NCBI GenBank assembly: GCA_030063045.1
Contig: JAQSEB010000040.1
Location: 558,001 to 622,000, forward strand
DNA from: Pratylenchus scribneri
Taxonomy: Eukaryota; Nematoda; Chromadorea; Rhabditida; Pratylenchidae
Direction of reading: 5' to 3'
Length of the DNA: 64,000 bases
The position numbers and the translations under genes were made by a program. Below, in pieces: positions 56,301 through 64,000 of the stretch; positions within the stretch are counted from its first letter, which is position 1; every line of letters starts with the position of its first letter. Under the pieces are notes generated by a model, which saw nothing but the letters and a program-made list of their open reading frames with translations, did not search any database and was not told the DNA's origin.

Positions 56301-59300
56301 GATATAGGGTTCCATATACCATCGATATAAGAAAAAGCTATTATTTGCACTTTAGATCACTTAAATTGGCCCATAGTCTACTGAGTTATGGTCAAAACTC
56401 ATTATCACAAAAATGGCCATAACTCAACAAATTTATGGACAAACCCTTATTAGCCCTAACCCTAAAAAAGTTTTTCCAAGGTCAAAAATGTCAAAAATCA
56501 ACGTTAGAGTATAATCAGATTATTTTATTATGAATATTAAAATTATCTCTTTATCTTATGAATTTTTATTTCTCAAAAATATTAACATTTAAAACATAAA
56601 AACAATATTAATTTTCCACTTTGTTTTTAGCCAATCCAAATTTGCCTGCGCATTTTTGTGCTGGAATGTGCTCTGAGAAATGCATCGAAATTTGTCGGAT
56701 TTGTGAGCCGGAGAAATTCCAAAAGGAAGTTGCCCAACTTTTCTTTGGTGATGAAGACGAACCGGATGCCCATTTTGTGCAACTCGAAGATTGCGGTCAT
56801 TATGTGGAAGTGAAGGTGAGTATGATTTTCTTAGTGGAAAGGAATACAAATTGTTAATTATTTTGGTTTAAAATTAATTTTAGATATGTGTTTTCGATTA
56901 ATTAAGAAAATGTGTTTTCGATTAACTAAGAAAATGTGTTTTCGATTAACTAGGAAAATGTGTTTTCGATTAATTAAGAAAATGTGTTTTCGATTACCTA
57001 AGAAAAATATTTTTTCAATTACTTAAGAAAAATATTTTTTCGATTACTTAAGAAAAATGTTTTTTCGATTAACTAAGAAAAATGTGTTGTGTTTTCGATT
57101 AACTAAGAAAATGTGTTTTCGTTTTTCAATTAATTAAGAAAATGTGTTTTCGATTAACTAAGAAAAATGTGTTTTCGATTAACTAAGAAAAATATTTTTT
57201 CAATTACTTAAGAAAAATATTTTTTCGATTAATTAAGAAAATGTGTTTTCGATTAACTAAGAAAAATGTGTTTTCGATTAACTAAGAAATTGTGTTTTCG
57301 TTTTTCGATTAATTAAGAAAATGTGTTTTCGATTAACTAAGAAAAATGTGTTGTGTTTTCGATTAACTAAGAAAATGTGTTTTCGTTTTTCGATTAATTA
57401 AGAAAATGTGTTTTCGATTAACTAAGAAAAATGTGTTTTCGATTAACTAAGAAATTGTGTTTTCGATTAACTAAGAAAAATGTGTTTTCGATTAACTAAG
57501 AAAAAATGTGTTTTCGATTAACTAAGAAAATGTGTTTTCGAATAACTAAGAAAATGTGTTTTCGATTAACTATGAAAATGTGTTTTCGATTAATTAAGAA
57601 AATGTATTTTCGATTAATTAAGAAAATGTGTTTTCGATTACCTAAAATCACTAAATTTAGGCTTTGGATATATGGATGACACAACAATTTCAAAGAGAAA
57701 ATGGTGACAACAATCAGCAACAGGATAGACAAATCTACAAAATCTTATGTCCAAAATGCAAAACACAAATTCGCCACTCCAAGCGTTACCATCCGCTGCT
57801 GAACATACTAAAAATGGATATAGATCAGGTGGGTAAGATTAAACCAATTTTGAATAATGATTAGTTTTTGCGTGTCAAAAGAATTTTAAATTCATCAGCT
57901 ATTATTATTATAAAATAAAACTAGTAAAGCACTTTATTTTATAAGAAAAAGATTTAATATATTTCGTGAAAGGAAGTCATTTAATTTGTCCAAAAAAATA
58001 GTAAATTTGTCCGAAATCTTTCGTGTCGAAAAATATTATATTTTAATTTTTGGGGCCATATAACTTGGCCAAATCAGACTTCTTTAAGATTCCTTAACCC
58101 CTAGCCCTTAGCTCCTAATCACATCCTGTTCTGAATCCTAACCTTGAGCCCTAATACCTAGTTATGGCCAATTACATGGCCTCAAAAATATAATATTTTT
58201 CGACACGAAAGATTTTGGACAAATTCAGTGTTATTTTGGACAAATTAATATTATCTCTTTTGTGAAATGTTTTCAAATTTTGATTTTCAGATAAAACTGA
58301 AAATAATTGGAATACAAAGGAACGAAAGCCTAAAAAATGAATGGGCACTGAAGAAAAAATCAATTCTTGAATGGATGAAAAAATGGAAGGAAGAATGGAA
58401 GGGCAAATTGCCGTTAGATCGATATGCCAATCAAATTGAGAAAATCTCAAATTTGTTTGCCAATTTTCTTTATGTGAATGTTACGAACGAATTCTTGGTT
58501 TGTATGTTGAAGAATATTGAAAGGTGGGTGTTACAATTTTTATTAATTATTTTTAATTATTTGGATTATTTTCTATTTGGACAAGTATTAAAATTTTTGC
58601 AAATTGAAAAAATTTAAGCAAGAAATGCAATTAAAAACTTCTCTTTTGGTAAATGAATGAAAATAAAGGTTAGATGGAAAAAATTCTAGTGAAATATCAT
58701 AATCAGATAATTTAAATGAAGAAGCAATTAAAAATATTAATTATTTGGACAAAGTAATATCAGAATTTTAAATTCCTTTTGTTTAAGAATCAAAAAGTGA
58801 AAAAATTTTGAACTAAAAAATTTTCTCTTGTTTTAAATGTAAAATAGGATCAATATATTGGATTGAAAGGTTCTTTTGAATCTTCCTAACTAAGAATTAA
58901 AAGAAGCATCATTTTCTTCTTTTAAAATAATTCATTTTCTAAAATGAAAACTAAGGAATTTTTTAGAAAAAAAAAAATGAAAATGAAACTAATTTTAAAT
59001 TTTACAGTATTTTGAATAGTGTAAAGTCTGGCGTGGAAAAAGTGCTCGACTGCCCAAAGAATGTTAATAAATGGACAAAGACATTGGACGAATTCAAAAT
59101 TGATTCAAATGATGTTCAAACATTCCTTCTCAACGATTTGGCAAAATTGTTGGAGCGAATTTCCGAGTGTCACGCCGGTGGTCTTCACTTAATCAGCGAT
59201 GCAACATTCAATGGATTGGTCAGTGAATTACGTCGAAATGAATTCATGTTGGAGGTGAGTATGAGTTGAGATTGAGAGGATAAGATGGACGAGTCTAATC

Positions 59301-60727
59301 GACAGCAATAAATTGCAACTTTATTTATTTTTATTTTTATATTTTAATTGAGATTGGATAGAACATAAAATTTTTTTAATATTTTATTTATATTAGTTCA
59401 TTTCATATCTACAAATTGTTCATAAAAAATTAAGTATGATGCTTAATAAAATTTAAAAAGAGCATTTTTTATTATTTAATTCAATATTTATTGATTTATG
59501 TAATTATAATTAGAATATTCGAGTTTTTTTTATTGGAAATCAACCGGGATTCTCTAACAATAAAGGATATACAAAAAATTTTATTAAAAAATATTCGTTT
59601 TTCATTTTTATAAAGGTAGAAAAAATTCTTAAAAATTTATTTATGAGTCTTTTATTGGTTGAATATGGGGCATCATTTATATAAAATCCTTTAAACTAGC
59701 TAATATTATTTATTTTTTTCAGCTCTTCAAATTTATGAACAAAGTGCCACCACCTCCAGCAGCTTCCCAGTCTTCGGAACTTGAACAAAGTGTGCTCGAA
59801 ATTTTGCACCAAATTCATGCAGACAAACCATTCACCGAAATTCGTGGTAAGTTAAGCGTAAATTGGGCAAAATGAGAAAATATTTATGAAATATATTTTC
59901 ATTTAAATAATTTTGTGAATTAAAAATTTGATTAATTTTTATTTTTCCAGCAAAAATGAACGATCGATTGAAAATGTTGGCCGAAAAATATGGCATTCCA
60001 GGACTGGGCATTAGCCGAGAAGAATTCATCCAAATCCACCGATCTTTCGAAGGCCACAAAGGAAAATGGTATAAATGTTCTAAAGGTAAGCATTTTCTAT
60101 AATAAATTTATTTTTTACATATTTTAGAAGGGATAAAATTCAACTCTCAAATTTAAACCACAAAAAAGTTTAAATAAAATATAGGAACATTTTTCTAATT
60201 ACATTGAATTTATAATATATAAAATATTTTGTTTTAGCCTATCATAATTAAATTTTGGTATATTCTTAAATAAGATGGCTAAATTATTGCCGAAAAATTA
60301 ATAGATTAAATTCATTTAAAATAAAATATCCAAAATTACTCTAGAATATTTTAAAAAATTTCCTGATTAATAAATTTTGGGCTAGCAAAAAGGGCTTAAA
60401 TTAATTGTTTTTTACTACCCATTAGAATTGAATAATTTATGATTTTTTGGTCATTGAATGGGAAAAAAATAGTTATCGACAAAGAAAATTAACAATTATA
60501 TTAAATTTTCCACCCCAAAAATAGGTCATTATTACCATATTGGCAATTGTGGCGAAGCATGGGTACGTGGCCAATGCCCGGAATGCAAAGAAGAGATCGG
60601 GGGAGAAAGACATCAACTTGTGGGGACCAGCCAACAGGCAGCTGAATTGACCAATGTGCTCGCGCAAGTTGATCCAATTGTTCAACGAATTCAACAGCTT
60701 CATGATCCATTTGTGGCTCGCTTTTGA
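53371..60727 (+). CDS. ZNFX1-like protein: NFX1 fingers and RZ finger, no helicase
   Basis: Ten exons: 53371-53429, 53720-54048, 55858-56160, 56631-56815, 57661-57828, 58291-58523, 59008-59254, 59723-59846, 59951-60085, 60525-60727; 1986 bp, 661 aa. After a 20-aa first exon come NFX1-type Cys/His repeats (CGHKCAGRCSAKCPPC; CGHECANKCSGFCPPC; CGERCPTCKEPC), a CPKC pair, a helical region, and a C-terminal RZ-type finger (WYKCSKGHYYHIGNCGEAW, QCPECKEEIGGERH) as in ZNFX1 and RNF213. This is the tail half of a ZNFX1 protein; the helicase is missing. AATAAA lies at 60764. The finger exon 53720-54048 has the same length as, and almost the sequence of, 50563-50891. Introns contain a MITE, a foldback element and two minisatellites. 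Either a separate gene or, less likely, alternative 3' exons for the upstream gene. Confidence 0.87.
54302..55788. mobile_element. hAT-like MITE swollen by an internal minisatellite
   Basis: 1487 bp in an intron of the second ZNFX1-like gene. Ends TAGGGTTGGAG and its inverse; CTTAATAT flanks both sides (54294-54301, 55789-55796). The 8-bp duplication and TAGGG end fit hAT. Most of the inside is the array at 54783-55720; the ends carry AACCGAAACCGAGG words in opposite orientation. Confidence 0.88.
54783..55720. repeat. Minisatellite of about 21 bp inside the MITE
   Basis: About 43 units of AAACCGAGGAATTTTTAAAA with 19-22 bp length variants. Blocks of several units recur (for example near 55.09-55.30 and 55.38-55.53 kb). 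Confidence 0.95.
56281..56470. repeat. 190-bp foldback element (intron)
   Basis: Left end CTTTTTTAGGATTAGGGTTA and right end its near inverse; the inner parts TGGCCATAACTCA and TGAGTTATGGTCA are also inverse. No clear target duplication. Confidence 0.75.
56880..57655. repeat. Minisatellite of about 24 bp (intron)
   Basis: About 31 units of GTGTTTTCGATTAACTAAGA plus AAAT, with TTAATTAAG, ATTACTTAAG and TTTTCGTTTTTCG variants, filling the intron before exon 5 of the second ZNFX1-like gene. Confidence 0.95.
57981..58248. repeat. 268-bp foldback element (intron)
   Basis: Inverted arms of about 80-90 bp containing TTAATTTGTCC, AAATCTTTCGTGTCGAAA and ATATTATATTTT against their inverses; the loop holds CCTAACC-type words. 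In the intron before exon 6 of the second ZNFX1-like gene. Confidence 0.8.
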
Positions 60728-61161
60728 ATGAATTGATGAAAAATATGATGATGAATTTTTGCAAATAAATTATATAATATTTCATCCAAATTTTTTTTTA
60801 AATTCAATTTCATTTTAATTTTGAAATAAACCTTTTATTTATTTATTCGTCATGATTTGAAACCAATGTAAAAGTAAACAATTTTGTTTTGGTCAAATGA
60901 ATGGATAGATATAATGGGTAGAATCGGGTTGAATTTGGTCAAGGAAATGAAAAAATAATGTTGAAATGCATTAAAAAATGCAATGAATAATTCGATGATG
61001 GATAAAAAAATAAATCCACCAAGTCAAATTGAACAACAATTTAGGTTAAGATTGGCCATAAAATTTTAGGAAATTCATTATTAACTACTAAAAATTTAAT
61101 TTTTGATTATTTCCATCAGCAAATTAAATTTCAATTTCAATTTGCCTAAAGCAACAAATTG
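60728..61161. other. Intergenic spacer
   Basis: Holds the AATAAA at 60764-60769. Nothing else recognised. Confidence 0.5.
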
Positions 61162-62691
61162 ATGCCGAAGACAGTTGAATGTTCCAAATGCCACCATCGC
61201 TGTAGGGTTTCCTCTTTCATTTATTAATATATTTAATTTAAATATGAATAAAAAATTATATTTATTTATTTAATGAATAAAATTTATGGACCTAAATTTT
61301 TCGGATTTTTAATGAATTTTTAATGCGAATTTTAGCATAGTACAAATTCAATATATAGATTTATGATTTTGATGAATTGATAGAAAAAGAATTAGTATAT
61401 TTGATAAAAATACAAAAGATTTATATAACCAAAGAAGTAGAAAAAAAAACCAAAATTTGGGAAGTTTTCGTCATTTTGGGAATAAATTTCTGATGTCTGG
61501 TTCAATCATTTTGGAACTACCCTAAAATATTTCTTTTACCTAAAACTTGGTTTTTGACTTCTAATAAATCAGAGACCAGTTTTGACCCTAAAAAGCTTAT
61601 ACTAATTTGTAGATCTCATAGCATGTAGATTGGTATATAATTTGTCATGGTTTATTCAAAATTAAAGTGTTAAACCGATTAAACCATATTTCCAATTTTT
61701 TGATTTTAAAACTTTAATTTGAGGGCAAAACCATAACATATTATATAGTATATACCATTCGATGCGTCTAGATGAGATCTACAAAATGGTATAAGGTTTG
61801 TGGGGTCAAAACCGGTTTCTGATTTATTAGAAGCAAAAAACTATGTTTTGGGTAAAAAAATTTCCTTCTGGATAAAAAAACTATTTTTGAGTAAAAAATT
61901 ATGTATCCATTTTGATATCAAGATGATCTCTTGAAAGATGGTAATTAACTCGGAGCGGGACGGTTTTTTTTTATGGGAAATAGCTTGGCTTGGCGCCAAA
62001 TAAATTTTTTAGAATGTTATTTATATCAAGAGCAAAAAATTCTCTATCAGCCCATTTAAATAACAAATTATAAAACACATTTTTACATTTTTAAAAAATC
62101 AAAAATCTCCAAAATTGACATCATTTTGCCCACTTTTATTCAATAGCTCATAACTTTCTCTCTATAGAATAATATAAAGTGATATTTATATAATTCGATA
62201 GAAAATTCATTGCTCTATTAAACCCATTTAAATACAATCAAAACAGTTCAGAATAAGATGAGTTACAAAGCAAAAATTGGTTGACCACAAAACTTCGCGT
62301 ACCGTAATTAATCCAATAGATTGTAATTAATTAGTTATTGATCAAAGTCGCAAAAAATCAGAAGTCCCATATTTAAATAAAATTAAATTAAATTTCACTA
62401 ATTAAATTGCAATTTAATAATAATTTAATTTTGAATCAACAAATTTCAGTCAATGTGGACATTGAACATCCAAAATATGTGGCCAAGGAAACTGTTCATG
62501 GAACTGGAGTATATCCCATCATTGGCAAAACTAATGATGAAGAATTGATTGGAATTGCTGATTGGGTGACTACTCCGGATCGCCCAATTGGTTTCGTCCG
62601 ATGGTTTTGCCCAAATTGCGCTTTCATAAACCAAAAGAATGAAAGCGGAATCAAAATGATGAAGGAGGAAGATGAATGGGAATTTATTTGA
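61162..62691 (+). CDS. Small two-CxxC protein, relative of the 33.9 kb gene
   Basis: Two exons, 61162-61201 and 62450-62691; 282 bp, 93 aa. MPKTVECSKCHHR is followed by a phase-1 intron and then FNVDIEHPKYVAKE; the C-terminal half has WFCPNCAFIN and an acidic tail. Two CxxC pairs 60-odd residues apart could form one zinc ribbon. The 33.9 kb gene shows the same plan: CxxC, phase-1 intron creating a Phe codon, then a lysine-containing stretch, and a distal WxCxNC. The 1.25-kb intron contains a foldback element. Exon 2 is convincing; exon 1 is very short. Function unknown. Confidence 0.58.
61538..61862. repeat. Foldback repeat, family F copy 4 (intron)
   Basis: Best preserved copy: arms with ACTTCTAATAAATCAGAGAC, TTTGTAGATCTCAT, GGTATATAATTTGTCATGG and their inverses on the right, around a TTAAACCGATTAAACC centre. 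Confidence 0.85.
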
Positions 62692-63922
62692 TTGCCATCG
62701 GCTTTATTACATTGATTGATTGATATTTTTGATACATTTAATCATTTAATAACCCATTATTAGACAATATCTGTCTTATTTAAAATATCTTATTTATATT
62801 GGAGAATAAAATATTAAATCTATTGTATATTTATTTGTGTGAAATTAATAAGTGAGAAAAATAAATTTCTCATAATATCAAATAACTTAATTCAGAAATT
62901 TATCGCCCAAATCAGCATCTCGTTAGCCATTCAATATGGGTATAAATTTGAAATTTCATCAGGTAAAAATAATTTTTAATTATGTATAATCAGAAAGGAA
63001 AATTTTAATGAAAATTGTTATAAATGCATCATTGAAATTCATCAATTATATCTTGACGCCATTTTAATAATTCCAAATATTTTAATTGCAAAATTCATAT
63101 TAATTTCTCAATTTTTAATTTCCTTTTTTAAATTTCAATTGAGAATTTAAAAAAACAGAGTTCATTACAGTGTTGCACATTCTCCGTTACCCTATTTTGT
63201 TTTTTTTTTTATTTTTGTCCTATTTTTCCAATTAACATCTTAACGGATGTGAGCAAAAATGTCAGCGCATCTGCTGGCCAAAATGATGTTGGCCATTGTT
63301 GTAAACATGTTTGTTGACTATGCTTGTTTATAGAAAAGGACTTAAGAAAAGGTGCAAATTTTTCAGAAAATAAAATGATGATTCACAATGGAATGGGTTT
63401 ATAAATAGCGCATAGCGCTCCACGATTCATCACAGAATTATATATTTTGTAAATTATATTTCAAGTAAATTTAATAGCTGTCGGCAAAAGAATTTTATCT
63501 GATCGCGCGATTGTAATTGTTTCCAAAGAACATATTACTCAATTCAACAATTAACATAACATTCAAAAAACAATGGAAATTGCTGCTTATAAATTATAGT
63601 GAAATTAATTCCAAAAAATTAAAATTTACTTTATTTCCTCCGATAGTAAACATTATGGTAGTTGCAAATTTTTCTTGCCAAAATTTCTCAACAAGACAAT
63701 GCCCAATCACCATTCTATAGAAAAATCATTCACAGACCACAAAATTACTTTTTGAATAAAAACGGACTCAAAAAAATATGTAGGCTTTGTTCCCTTAATT
63801 TTTAATAAATTAACTTATACAATTTTTATGCAGACATTTTAAAATTGTTAATATGATTATTCTATTTTTTAAGGAAATAAAAATATTATAAATTTCCCCG
63901 CGAAAAGATCAACAAATTTAAA
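62692..63922. other. Intergenic, nothing firm
   Basis: No exon with family resemblance. A short open frame at 63517-63720 lacks support. Confidence 0.5.
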
Positions 63923-64000
63923 ATGCCTTATTATTGCCCCCAATGCTATGGTCGTGCTCCGGAGGACTATTCGTGGTTTGGCTCAGGGTATCATCATGAT
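63923..64000 (+). CDS. Start of a further CxxC protein (partial)
   Basis: Open frame of 26 codons running off the window, beginning MPYYCPQCYGRAPEDYS. A CxxC within the first ten residues recalls the genes at 33.9 and 61.2 kb, but the sequence available is too short to decide. Very weak as a gene call. Confidence 0.35.
   Translation, partial: MPYYCPQCYGRAPEDYSWFGSGYHHD

Noticed and set aside
10229..57655. CRISPR-like arrays
   Set aside because: Units are contiguous minisatellite repeats without unique spacers, and the genome is eukaryotic.

Overview
The window looks like nuclear DNA of a nematode. It is AT-rich, and its genes are split into many short exons with TTTCAG-type acceptors. It carries BEL/Pao LTR retrotransposons with envelope-like C-terminal regions of the phlebovirus-glycoprotein type known from nematode elements. 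It also has a compact SH2-tyrosine kinase of the kind expanded in nematodes, and homologues of germ-granule / small-RNA proteins (ZNFX1, LOTUS). Species cannot be decided from sequence alone. All exon models below were built by hand from splice signals and reading-frame continuity; the complete models close to a whole number of codons.

Layout. 1-7723 (minus strand): a BEL/Pao retrotransposon cut by the left window edge, with one uninterrupted Gag-Pol-Env-like frame of at least 2392 codons and a candidate 5' LTR. It sits 43 bp before an exon of a ubiquitin-ribosomal protein S30 fusion gene (7767-8126). 8678-15164: a Tudor-like gene (538 aa) whose introns hold two minisatellites and a foldback repeat. 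16233-16414: a perfect 182-bp palindrome. 16515-26483: a complete BEL/Pao element with two 613-bp LTRs that look identical, a CAAAT target duplication, a primer-binding site, a polypurine tract, and pol split by one frame change. 26615-28157 (minus): a 391-aa SH2-tyrosine kinase with an unusual catalytic loop. 28486-33040: minisatellites, duplicated non-coding blocks and a foldback element. 33873-35008: a small two-CxxC glycine-rich protein. 35183-37330: a foldback MITE and two tandem arrays. 37659-37953 (minus): a small coiled-coil protein. 39840-40494: a hAT-like MITE. 40684-44808: a LOTUS plus Tudor-like gene, paralogous to the 8.7-15.2 kb gene. 45400-46320: a minisatellite related to the one at 10.2 kb. 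47307-53129 and 53371-60727: two tandem ZNFX1-derived genes, one with the C-terminal helicase lobe and NFX1 fingers, the other with NFX1 fingers and the RZ finger. 61162-62691 and 63923-64000: further small CxxC genes.

Biology. Four plus-strand genes between 40.7 and 60.7 kb, together with the 8.7 kb paralogue, resemble parts of the perinuclear germ-granule machinery (LOTUS/Tudor scaffolds; ZNFX1 in small-RNA inheritance). They have been remodelled by tandem duplication, internal deletion and domain splitting. The most notable points are the ZNFX1 split with patchy sequence homogenisation, and a LOTUS gene whose exon phases allow either a short LOTUS-only or a long LOTUS-Tudor product. The introns and spacers are unusually rich in foldback elements, several with clear 8-9 bp target duplications, and in minisatellites.
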